A DNA stretch of 5,075 nt from an uncultured Lachnospiraceae bacterium (GTDB lineage Bacteria > Bacillota > Clostridia > Lachnospirales > Lachnospiraceae), in assembly GCA_905233835.1 (NCBI GenBank), contig CAJOGB010000093.1:1881-6955 (forward strand), in the 5' to 3' direction. The notes under the pieces were generated by a model that was not told where the DNA came from, did not search any database, and worked only from the letters and a program-made list of their open reading frames with translations. The translations under genes and the position numbers were made by a program. Position 1 is the stretch's first letter. Each line of letters begins with the position of its first letter. This document shows positions 1-5,075 of the stretch, in pieces.

Positions 1-1
1 T

Positions 2-115
2 TTAGTATACGCCGCAGAAAAGTTAAAAGGACAAAAACTTACCGCTGTGGTTACCATGACAGAAGAAGAGTGCATGCGTTCCGATTTGGCAAAGGTGGCG
101 GAGAAACTCTTGTAA
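2..115 (+). CDS. 3' end of an unidentified gene (C-terminal 37 residues)
   Basis: An open frame enters from the left edge and ends with TAA at 113-115, giving 37 residues that read LVYAAEKLKGQKLTAVVTMT and then an acidic, helix-like tail ending in VAEKLL. Codon choice resembles that of the genes downstream, and the frame is open from the first complete codon, so a genuine gene end is likely. The alternation of a predicted strand (LTAVVTM) and a final helix would suit the end of an alpha/beta fold protein, but I do not recognise the family and assign no function. It is on the same strand as the GH5 genes and ends 95 bases before the first of them. Whether it shares their transcript cannot be told, because I see no convincing terminator between them. 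Confidence 0.6.
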   Translation, partial: LVYAAEKLKGQKLTAVVTMTEEECMRSDLAKVAEKLL

Positions 116-158
116 ATCGCCGTTATATGCGAAAATAGGTGCATATTTAAAAAAAATA

Positions 159-167
159 TGGCAAAAT
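159..167 (+). promoter_or_regulatory. Weak candidate extended -10 element for the GH5 genes
   Basis: TGG followed by CAAAAT (162-167) resembles an extended -10 element (TGn plus a hexamer matching TATAAT at four of six positions). It lies in a very A-rich stretch, and no good -35 hexamer stands 16-18 bases upstream. Transcription would begin near 174, placing the palindromic site at 176-193 immediately downstream. This is a low-certainty call based only on base matches. Confidence 0.22.
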
Positions 168-175
168 AGAACTAC

Positions 176-193
176 GTGAAAAACGTTTTCGTA
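176..193. promoter_or_regulatory. Palindromic operator-like site upstream of the GH5 pair
   Basis: The core AAAACGTTTT (180-189) is a perfect 10-base palindrome centred on CG. It is flanked by TACG at 173-176 and CGTA at 190-193, which are complementary but offset by three bases. A-rich/CG/T-rich palindromes with a central CG are typical of LacI-family regulators, including catabolite-control (cre) sites. It fits the cre pattern only partly, because the outer TG and CA positions are not both present. It sits just upstream of the ribosome binding site of the first glycoside hydrolase, where a repressor could block transcription. That it is a working operator is an inference from position and symmetry. 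Confidence 0.4.
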
Positions 194-200
194 AAGGAGA
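193..200 (+). promoter_or_regulatory. Ribosome binding site of the first GH5 gene
   Basis: AAAGGAGA ends 10 bases before the ATG at 211 and is a strong Shine-Dalgarno match. It fixes the start of the glycoside hydrolase at that ATG, with no competing upstream start in frame. Confidence 0.8.
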
Positions 201-210
201 TACGGAAAGA

Positions 211-1104
211 ATGAAACTTCATGTGGAGGGAACACATTTAAAAAACGCATCCGGGGAAATTGTGCGCTTAAAAGGAGTCAGTTCTCACGGGCTTCAGATG
301 TATCCGGAGTATATCACAAAGGATGCATTTCAAACACTTCGTGATGATTGGAAGGCAAATGTCATTCGCCTTGCCATGTATACTCAGGAAGGCGGCTTCT
401 TAGACGGATCCGATCAGGAAGAACTCTTTGCATTAATCGATAACGGTGTGAAGTATACCAAAGAGTTGGGAATGTATTGCATCATCGATTGGCATATTCT
501 ATCGGACGGACAGCCGCTTGATCATAAAGAAGAAGCAAAGAAATATTTTGAACGTGTTTCAAAAGCCTATGCCTCATGCGATCACGTATTGTATGAAATC
601 TGCAACGAACCAAACGGGGACGATGTTACCTGGGCAGATGTAAAGGCATATGCAGATGAAGTGATTCCCGTTATTCGTAAAAACGATAAGGATAACGTGA
701 TTTTAGTAGGCACCACCACTTGGTCACAGGACGTGGAAGAGTGTGCAAAAAATCCTGTGAAGGATTCAAAAAATGTGATGTATGTGTGCCACTTTTATGC
801 GGCATCCCATAAGGATGATAAAAGAGCAAAAGTCGCTCAGGCATTATCTGAGGGTACACCTGTTTTTGTGTCCGAGTTTTCCATTTGTGACGCATCGGGA
901 AACGGCGCACTTGACTATGAGCAGGCAGATAAGTGGATGCAGCTTTTGGATGAAAATCATATTTCGTTTATCGGATGGAATTTATCCAACAAAGATGAAT
1001 CATCTGCAGTGTTACTTCCGGATTGTAAGAAGCTATCCGGTTGGGATGAAAAAGATTTAAACGAGTCCGGAAAGTGGCTTCGTAATACGCTTCGTAATCG
1101 ATAA
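211..1104 (+). CDS. Cytosolic glycoside hydrolase family 5 enzyme (GH5_2-like endo-beta-glucanase)
   Basis: The 297-residue protein is a single GH5 (beta/alpha)8 barrel and should hydrolyse beta-1,4-linked glucans or oligosaccharides with retention. Visible active-site positions are Arg53, His95 (in DWH), Asn132-Glu133 (NEP, acid/base), His194 and Tyr196 (HFY), Glu222 (VSE, nucleophile) and Trp256 (WNLS). From His95 onward the spacing matches what I remember of Bacillus agaradhaerens Cel5A, a GH5_2 enzyme, and motifs such as KGVSSHGLQ and WNLSNKDESSA are GH5_2-like. There is no signal peptide, membrane segment, carbohydrate-binding module or dockerin, so it is probably intracellular and acts on imported oligosaccharides. 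One oddity is Met30, where GH5_2 enzymes usually have a substrate-stacking Trp (GLQW). A second GH5 gene follows after 12 bases, so the two are probably co-transcribed. The family call is firm; exact substrate is not determined. Confidence 0.93.
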   Translation: MKLHVEGTHLKNASGEIVRLKGVSSHGLQMYPEYITKDAFQTLRDDWKANVIRLAMYTQEGGFLDGSDQEELFALIDNGVKYTKELGMYCIIDWHILSDGQPLDHKEEAKKYFERVSKAYASCDHVLYEICNEPNGDDVTWADVKAYADEVIPVIRKNDKDNVILVGTTTWSQDVEECAKNPVKDSKNVMYVCHFYAASHKDDKRAKVAQALSEGTPVFVSEFSICDASGNGALDYEQADKWMQLLDENHISFIGWNLSNKDESSAVLLPDCKKLSGWDEKDLNESGKWLRNTLRNR

Positions 1105-1116
1105 GGAGATTTTTGT

Positions 1117-2145
1117 ATGAGGAAATTCGAAGGATATGAGCATGGCATTAACTTGGGAGGATGGCTCTCTCAGTGTGATCATACCAAAGAGCGCTATGAG
1201 AATTTCATCAAAGAAGATGATGTGAAAAAAATCGCATCCTGGGGATTGGATCATGTGAGAATTCCGGTGGATTATGATTTGGTTGAGACAAAGGACGGCG
1301 AGTATATCGAGTACGGATTTGAAATCATCGATCGTGCTTACGCTTGGTGCGAAAAGTATGGTTTAAATATGATTTTGGATTTGCATAAAACCTTTGGCTT
1401 CAGTTTTGATTTTGGCGAAAACGAAGTTGGATTTTTTGAAAACGAAGATTATCAGGAACGTTTTTATTGTCTTTGGGAGAAGTTTGCAAAGCGCTATGCA
1501 AAAGGATATGACCGCATGGCTTTTGAACTTTTAAATGAAGTGACGGATAAGGAATACTGCGATACTTGGAATCGTATCAGCACAGAATGCATTAAACGTA
1601 TTCGCATTTTTGCGCCGGATAAATACATCATCATCGGTGGCTATTATAATAACAGTATTGAGGCACTTTTGGACTTGGCAAAGCCTTACGATGATAAAAT
1701 CGTTTATACATTCCATTGCTATGAGCCTTTGATTTTTACGCACCAGGGCGCGTACTGGGCACCGGGAATGGATCCGGCATTTCGTATGCCACTTCAGACT
1801 TCCTATAAGGAAATGGGCGAACTTTCCAAGAAGTATTTATCTCAGGTAACCGTTGGATTTGACGGCTTTGATCAAAGCGCTTCTTTGGGAACGGAGTTTT
1901 TTGATAAATACTTTGCGAAAGCAGTGGCTGTAGCGGAAGAGAGAAACGTACCCCTTTACTGCGGAGAGTACGGTGTCATCAATTTAGCTGACGCAAAGGA
2001 TACACTTTCTTGGTATGAAATCATTTCTGCGTCCTATGAGAAGTTTAAAATCGGACGTTCTGCTTGGAGTTATAAAGAAATGGATTTTGGCATCATTGAT
2101 GCTCATATGGATGAGGTGCGTGACGCACTTTTAAAACTGCTTTAG
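1117..2145 (+). CDS. Cytosolic glycoside hydrolase family 5 enzyme similar to C. thermocellum CelC
   Basis: This 342-residue protein has the length and order of motifs that I recall for the non-cellulosomal endoglucanase CelC (343 residues). These are GINLGGW (10-16), HVRIP with Arg48, DLH with His90, ELLNE with Asn140 and Glu141 (acid/base), TFHCYEP with His200 and Tyr202, YCGEYGV with Glu284 (nucleophile) and Trp317. The whole protein is one barrel, without signal peptide or binding module, so cytosolic action on beta-glucan or related oligosaccharides is likely. Where CelC has a second His after the conserved one, this protein has Lys91. The ribosome binding site AAGGAG at 1103-1108 overlaps the stop codon of the preceding GH5 gene, so translation is probably coupled. 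The two GH5 proteins are quite different in sequence, which argues against a recent duplication. Exact subfamily and substrate need comparison with characterised enzymes. Confidence 0.92.
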   Translation: MRKFEGYEHGINLGGWLSQCDHTKERYENFIKEDDVKKIASWGLDHVRIPVDYDLVETKDGEYIEYGFEIIDRAYAWCEKYGLNMILDLHKTFGFSFDFGENEVGFFENEDYQERFYCLWEKFAKRYAKGYDRMAFELLNEVTDKEYCDTWNRISTECIKRIRIFAPDKYIIIGGYYNNSIEALLDLAKPYDDKIVYTFHCYEPLIFTHQGAYWAPGMDPAFRMPLQTSYKEMGELSKKYLSQVTVGFDGFDQSASLGTEFFDKYFAKAVAVAEERNVPLYCGEYGVINLADAKDTLSWYEIISASYEKFKIGRSAWSYKEMDFGIIDAHMDEVRDALLKLL

Positions 2146-2154
2146 GAGAAGGAT

Positions 2155-2401
2155 ATGAAACTTACTGTTTTGGGGGCAAGGGGCTCCATGCCGGTCAGCG
2201 GGAAAGATTATCTTGCTTACGGGGGAGCAACGTCTTCTTACCATTTTAGATGTATACGATGCCCTAACGGCTGAGGATCGTCCTTACAAACCGCCTATGC
2301 CTCAGGAAAAGGCTTTTGGAATTTTACATTCCATGGTTGACGACGGACAAATCGACGGCGACATCTTAGAGTTATTTGAAAAATGCATGAGAGGGGTCTG
2401 A
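2155..2401 (+). pseudogene. Broken metallo-beta-lactamase-fold / HD-GYP gene with internal deletion
   Basis: A good ribosome binding site (AGGAG at 2144-2148, overlapping the previous stop) leads to ATG 2155. The first 28 or so codons read MKLTVLGARGSMPVSG and then YGGATSS, a typical N-terminus of metallo-beta-lactamase-fold hydrolases. That frame becomes unrelated sequence and stops at 2272-2274 after 39 codons. From about 2225 another frame (TTG 2213 to TGA 2399-2401) reads TILDVYDALTAEDRPYK and continues as an HD-GYP domain C-terminus (the D-x-x-DAL-x-x-x-RPY hallmark). The metal-binding HxHxDH motif and the HD and GYP catalytic motifs are all absent. The simplest reading is an out-of-frame internal deletion in a gene encoding both domains, or a deletion fusing two adjacent genes; an assembly collapse is equally possible. 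The junction lies within roughly 2219-2245. The 62-codon TTG-started piece has no proper start site and is unlikely to be a gene by itself. Confidence 0.72.
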
Positions 2402-2440
2402 CCCTATTACAAAATTGTTACATTGTAGTGTGAAATGTGG

Positions 2441-2468
2441 TTGCAACAAAGGGATTTTTATGTAGAAT
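2441..2468 (+). promoter_or_regulatory. Candidate sigma-A promoter of the sufC-sufB operon
   Basis: TTGCAA (2441-2446) is separated by 16 bases from TAGAAT (2463-2468), giving a -35 with four of six matches and a -10 with five of six. Transcription would start near 2475 and give a leader of about 37 bases. The region 2402-2511 has no open gene and is preceded by the broken gene, so the suf genes need a promoter here unless they are read through from upstream. Confidence 0.5.
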
Positions 2469-2496
2469 GGATATGATGCTTATAAAATCATATCCA
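2468..2496. promoter_or_regulatory. Perfect 10-base inverted repeat between the suf promoter and the ribosome binding site
   Basis: TGGATATGAT (2468-2477) and ATCATATCCA (2487-2496) are exact reverse complements around a 9-base spacer. The left arm begins at the last base of the proposed -10, and the right arm ends at the first base of the AGGAGG ribosome binding site (2496-2501). If transcription starts near 2475, most of the left arm is not in the RNA, which favours a DNA operator over an RNA hairpin. In other bacteria, suf and isc promoters are controlled by Fe-S or redox-sensing Rrf2-family repressors (IscR and relatives) that bind dyads of about this length. No regulator gene is in the window, so the binding protein is unknown. 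Confidence 0.55.
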
Positions 2497-2511
2497 GGAG
2501 GTTTTAGACAA

Positions 2512-3258
2512 ATGCTGGAGCTTAAAAATATTACATTCGGCGTGGATGACGATGGCCAGGATAAAGAAATTATCCGAGGCGTATCCCTTACTATTCCGGA
2601 TGATAAACTTGTTGTAATTACAGGACCAAACGGTGGCGGTAAATCAACTTTGGCACGTTTGATTGCCGGAATTGAAAAGCCAACCGGCGGTCAGATTCTC
2701 TTTAACGGAGAAGACATTACAAATGCATCCATTACGGAACGTGCGAAAAAGGGCATCGGTTTTGCATTTCAACAGCCGGTGAAGTTTAAGGGAATTCAGG
2801 TATTTGATTTGATTAAATTGGCATCCGGAAAAAACATTTCCATGACGGATGCTTGCGAATATCTTTCTAAGGTAGGTCTTTGTGCCAGAGATTATATCGA
2901 TCGTGAAGTAAACGCATCCCTTTCCGGCGGTGAGTTAAAGCGAATCGAAATCGCTACGGTTCTTGCAAAGGCTTCGCAACTTTCTGTATTTGACGAGCCG
3001 GAGGCGGGAATCGATCTTTGGAGTTTTCAAAACTTAATTGAAGTATTTGAAGGAATGCGCAAGAACATCCATGGTGGTTCCATCCTTATTATTTCTCACC
3101 AGGAACGTATTTTAAATATTGCCGATGAGATTATGGTAATTAAAAACGGAGAGCTGATTAAGAGTGGATCCAAGACAGAGATTCTTCCTGCATTGATGGG
3201 TACGGCAGATGCTGTTCCTGACTGCAGAAAAGCAGGCGTACAAAGGGAGGGAGAATAA
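2512..3258 (+). CDS. sufC: SufC-type Fe-S cluster assembly ATPase
   Basis: The 248-residue protein is a soluble ABC ATPase of the SufC type, which drives conformational change of the SufB/D-type scaffold during Fe-S cluster building in the cytosol. Walker A is GPNGGGKST (38-46), the Q-loop region FQQPVKFKG (86-94), the signature LSGGE (137-141), Walker B ends FDEPEAGID (160-168, Asp161/Glu162), and the H-loop His is 196. The FDEPEAGIDLWS form and the QQP-V-KFKG loop are characteristic of SufC as against transport ATPases, and no membrane permease is adjacent. I chose ATG 2512 because AGGAGG stands at 2496-2501 and homology begins at MLELKNITFG. A longer reading from GTG 2437 adds 25 residues without family resemblance and would run through the promoter region. 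The next gene, its scaffold partner, begins one base after the stop. Within clostridial minimal systems the protein may be called SmsC. Confidence 0.93.
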   Translation: MLELKNITFGVDDDGQDKEIIRGVSLTIPDDKLVVITGPNGGGKSTLARLIAGIEKPTGGQILFNGEDITNASITERAKKGIGFAFQQPVKFKGIQVFDLIKLASGKNISMTDACEYLSKVGLCARDYIDREVNASLSGGELKRIEIATVLAKASQLSVFDEPEAGIDLWSFQNLIEVFEGMRKNIHGGSILIISHQERILNIADEIMVIKNGELIKSGSKTEILPALMGTADAVPDCRKAGVQREGE

Positions 3259-3259
3259 G

Positions 3260-4186
3260 ATGATCCAGTTAGATGAAATTCAAAAGAGATTACTTCGCGA
3301 AGTTGCGGACCTTCATGATGTTCCGGAAGGAGCCTATAATATTCGTTCCAATTCAAAATCCGCAGGTCGCGCTTCTACAGAGAATATTGAAATTATCCCA
3401 CGTGAAGACGGCCAGGGATTAACGGTAAAGATTAAGCCGGGTACGAAAAACGAAAGCGTACATATTCCGGTTGTGCTTACAGAAACAGGAATCAAAGAAG
3501 TTGTGTATAACGATTTCTATATCGGTGAGGACGCAGACGTGACCATCGTTGCGGGATGCGGTATCGATAACTGCGGAAACCAGGATGCGGAACATGACGG
3601 AATTCATCGTTTCTTTGTGGGAAAAAATGCTCACATTCGTTACGTGGAAAAACACTACGGATCCGGCGAGGGAAGCGGAAAGCGTATCTTAAATCCGGGT
3701 ACGGAAGTATACCAGGAAGAGGGCAGCTCTGTGGAAATGGAAATGGTACAGATCAAAGGTGTGGATGACACCAACCGTACCACAAAGGCGGAACTTGCAA
3801 AGGACGCCAAGTTAGTGGTTCGTGAGCGCTTGATGACCCACGGGGATCAGAAAGCATACAGCGATTATGTGGTTCATTTAAATGGGGAAGGATCCACCGC
3901 TGATGTGGTTTCAAGATCTGTTGCAAGAGATTCGTCTTACCAGAAATTCGAAGCAAAGATTGTAGGTAATAAGCCGTGTGCGGGACATACGGAATGCGAT
4001 GCCATCATTATGGATCAGGCAAAGATTTTGGCGGTTCCGGCTTTGGAAGCAAACGATTTGGATGCGGCACTGGTTCATGAGGCTGCCATCGGAAAAATCG
4101 CAGGAGATCAGATTATTAAGCTTATGACCTTAGGCCTTAGCGAGGCAGAGGCGGAAGAGCAGATTATAAACGGCTTCTTAAAGTAA
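3260..4186 (+). CDS. sufB: Short SufB/SufD-family Fe-S cluster scaffold (SmsB-like)
   Basis: The 308-residue protein belongs to the SufB/SufD family and is the likely partner of the adjacent SufC ATPase in a cytosolic Fe-S assembly complex. The diagnostic C-terminal region is present: HTECDAIIMD (243-252), then VPALEAND (259-266), HEAAIGKIAGDQ (273-284) and GLSEAEAEEQIINGF (292-306). The middle repeats suggest the family's beta-helix. It is much shorter than E. coli SufB (about 495 residues) and lacks that protein's N-terminal part, matching the two-gene systems of archaea and clostridia. Cysteines are at 100, 105, 240 and 246; the position corresponding to E. coli SufB Cys405 appears to be Ala264 by my manual alignment. 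ATG 3260 was chosen for the AGGGAGG at 3244-3250 inside the end of sufC. The upstream TTG at 3209 would add 17 unrelated residues overlapping sufC. Coupled translation with sufC is likely. Confidence 0.9.
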   Translation: MIQLDEIQKRLLREVADLHDVPEGAYNIRSNSKSAGRASTENIEIIPREDGQGLTVKIKPGTKNESVHIPVVLTETGIKEVVYNDFYIGEDADVTIVAGCGIDNCGNQDAEHDGIHRFFVGKNAHIRYVEKHYGSGEGSGKRILNPGTEVYQEEGSSVEMEMVQIKGVDDTNRTTKAELAKDAKLVVRERLMTHGDQKAYSDYVVHLNGEGSTADVVSRSVARDSSYQKFEAKIVGNKPCAGHTECDAIIMDQAKILAVPALEANDLDAALVHEAAIGKIAGDQIIKLMTLGLSEAEAEEQIINGFLK

Positions 4187-4193
4187 AAATAAG

Positions 4194-4222
4194 TAGCCAT
4201 GAATTGGGGAAAATACTATAAT
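4194..4222 (+). promoter_or_regulatory. Sigma-A promoter of the phosphofructokinase gene
   Basis: A perfect TATAAT (4217-4222) has TAGCCA (4194-4199, four of six matches to TTGACA) 17 bases upstream. Transcription would start near 4229, giving a leader of about 38 bases. The promoter begins only eight bases after the sufB stop and no terminator hairpin is visible, so some read-through from suf is possible. Confidence 0.65.
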
Positions 4223-4248
4223 ATTTTTATATGTATTAAATGTTCATT

Positions 4249-4256
4249 AAAGGGGG
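4249..4256 (+). promoter_or_regulatory. Ribosome binding site of the phosphofructokinase gene
   Basis: AAAGGGGG ends 10 bases before ATG 4267. The G-run departs from the AGGAG used by the other genes but still pairs with the 16S rRNA tail. It supports the ATG at 4267 as the start. Confidence 0.65.
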
Positions 4257-4266
4257 TTATTTTACA

Positions 4267-5075
4267 ATGAGCAAAAAGGAAAAGAGAAATGTCATTGTCG
4301 GACAGTCAGGAGGTCCGACAGCAGCGATTAACTCATCGCTTGCAGGAGTTTTCCGTACCGCAAAGGACAGAGGCTATAAAAAGGTATATGGCATGCTCCA
4401 CGGTGTACAGGGATTATTGGAGGGACGCTACATCGATTTGTCTGAGCACATTCGTACCGGACTTGATGCAGAACTTTTAAAACGTACACCTTCCGCATAT
4501 CTTGGAAGTATTGCAGATGATAAAGATGTTTACGAAAAGATTTTCCAGATTTTGGAAGAGCTGGAAATCGACTGCTTTATCTATATCGGTGGAAATGATT
4601 CCATGGACACCATCAAGAAACTTTCCGATTATGCGATTATTTCAGGATCCGACATCCGTTTTGTCGGATGCCCGAAGACCATCGATAATGACTTGGCATT
4701 AACCGACCATACACCGGGATACGGTTCAGCTGCCAAGTACATCGGAACATCAGTTAAGGAAATCATTCGTGACGGTTGGTCACTTGAAACCGAAAAGGGT
4801 CAGGTACTTATTGTAGAAATCATGGGAAGAAATGCCGGATGGTTAACAGGTGCGGCCGCACTTTCCAAAGGAGAGGACTGTGACGGACCGGATGCTATTT
4901 ATCTTCCGGAGTTACCTTTTGATGTGGATGAATTCGTTAAGAAATGTAAGGGCTTATTAAAGACCAAGCGTTCCGTAGTAATCGCCGTATCCGAAGGTAT
5001 TCATACAAAAGACGGTACCTACATCAGTGATTTGGGAAGCAATACGGATTACGTAGATGCATTCGGACATAAACA
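4267..5075 (+). CDS. pfp: 6-phosphofructokinase, probably pyrophosphate-dependent (3' end outside window)
   Basis: The first 269 codons of a phosphofructokinase are present; the gene is cut by the right edge. It converts fructose 6-phosphate to fructose 1,6-bisphosphate in the cytosol. N-terminal GQSGGPTAAIN (12-22) is the family's glycine-rich start. The phosphoryl-donor loop reads GGNDSMDT (108-115), where ATP enzymes have GGDGS, and the catalytic loop reads PKTIDND (136-142, catalytic Asp140) with Lys137 in place of the Gly of ATP enzymes. In this family, the acidic residue (Asp111) and the Lys are the classic marks of pyrophosphate use, which makes the reaction reversible. MGRNAGW (186-192) and SEG (242-244) contact the sugar phosphate. 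It has its own promoter and is probably independent of the suf operon. Donor specificity is inferred from motifs alone. Confidence 0.9.
   Translation, partial: MSKKEKRNVIVGQSGGPTAAINSSLAGVFRTAKDRGYKKVYGMLHGVQGLLEGRYIDLSEHIRTGLDAELLKRTPSAYLGSIADDKDVYEKIFQILEELEIDCFIYIGGNDSMDTIKKLSDYAIISGSDIRFVGCPKTIDNDLALTDHTPGYGSAAKYIGTSVKEIIRDGWSLETEKGQVLIVEIMGRNAGWLTGAAALSKGEDCDGPDAIYLPELPFDVDEFVKKCKGLLKTKRSVVIAVSEGIHTKDGTYISDLGSNTDYVDAFGHK

Noticed and set aside
124..146. Hairpin ATATGC / GCATAT as terminator of the first partial gene
   Set aside because: Six AT-rich pairs with a 10-base loop and no T-run afterwards (the following run is A on this strand).
2213..2401. Stand-alone 62-residue gene starting at TTG 2213
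   Set aside because: No ribosome binding site, and the product is only the tail of an HD-GYP domain; it is better seen as part of the broken gene at 2155-2401.
2407..2440. Several short AT-rich inverted repeats (TACAA/TTGTA, ACATT/AATGT)
   Set aside because: Arms are only five bases and overlap each other, as expected by chance in AT-rich intergenic DNA.
2437..2511. Longer sufC start at GTG 2437 adding 25 residues
   Set aside because: It runs through the -35/-10 and the dyad, has no ribosome binding site, and its residues lack SufC resemblance; AGGAGG at 2496-2501 supports ATG 2512.
3209..3259. Longer sufB start at TTG 3209
   Set aside because: The 17 extra residues overlap sufC and do not look like the family; AGGGAGG before ATG 3260 gives a better start.
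3419..3655. Open frames on the minus strand opposite sufB and other genes
   Set aside because: They lie entirely within well-supported + strand genes, lack ribosome binding sites and show no recognisable protein features.
4187..4266. Terminator between sufB and the phosphofructokinase gene
   Set aside because: Only a 5-base AATAC/GTATT pairing over a wide loop is present, with no GC-rich stem; the region reads as a promoter.
4289..4702. Two short + strand open frames inside the phosphofructokinase gene
   Set aside because: They are alternative-frame shadows; the frame from ATG 4267 contains all the conserved phosphofructokinase motifs without a stop.

Overview
The window looks like an ordinary chromosomal stretch of an anaerobic Firmicute, most likely a clostridial (Lachnospiraceae-like) carbohydrate degrader. 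The grounds are strong AGGAG-type ribosome binding sites, tight same-strand operons, moderate GC with A-rich leaders, cytosolic family 5 glycoside hydrolases, a two-gene SUF-like Fe-S system of the SufC + short SufB type, and a phosphofructokinase with pyrophosphate-type motifs. Family assignments rest on motif recognition, not database searches. All recognisable genes are on the + strand. I see no tRNA, rRNA, CRISPR array or insertion sequence.

Layout. Positions 2-115 hold the last 37 codons of an unidentified gene. A 95-base A-rich leader (116-210) carries a palindromic, LacI-operator-like site just before a ribosome binding site. Next come two glycoside hydrolase family 5 genes in tandem (211-1104, GH5_2-like; 1117-2145, similar to Clostridium thermocellum CelC). 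Both lack signal peptides, so they probably act in the cytosol on imported beta-glucan or related oligosaccharides. The second is followed after 9 bases by a broken gene (2155-2401). It starts as a metallo-beta-lactamase-fold hydrolase and ends, in another frame, as an HD-GYP domain C-terminus, which is what a large internal deletion or an assembly collapse would leave.

A 110-base intergenic region (2402-2511) contains a plausible promoter and a perfect 10-base-arm inverted repeat, followed by sufC (2512-3258) and a short sufB-type scaffold gene (3260-4186) spaced by one base. Together these form a minimal ATPase plus scaffold Fe-S cluster assembly pair. No cysteine desulfurase or sulfur carrier is in the window.

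A further promoter (TATAAT at 4217-4222) precedes a phosphofructokinase gene (4267 onwards, cut by the window end). Its GGNDS and PKTIDND motifs point to pyrophosphate rather than ATP as phosphoryl donor.

The observations most worth following up are the collapsed metallo-beta-lactamase/HD-GYP gene, the dyad at the suf promoter, the minimal SufCB pair without the usual SufB cysteine, and the pair of cytosolic GH5 enzymes under a possible sugar-responsive operator. I see no clear case for a wholly new biological system.
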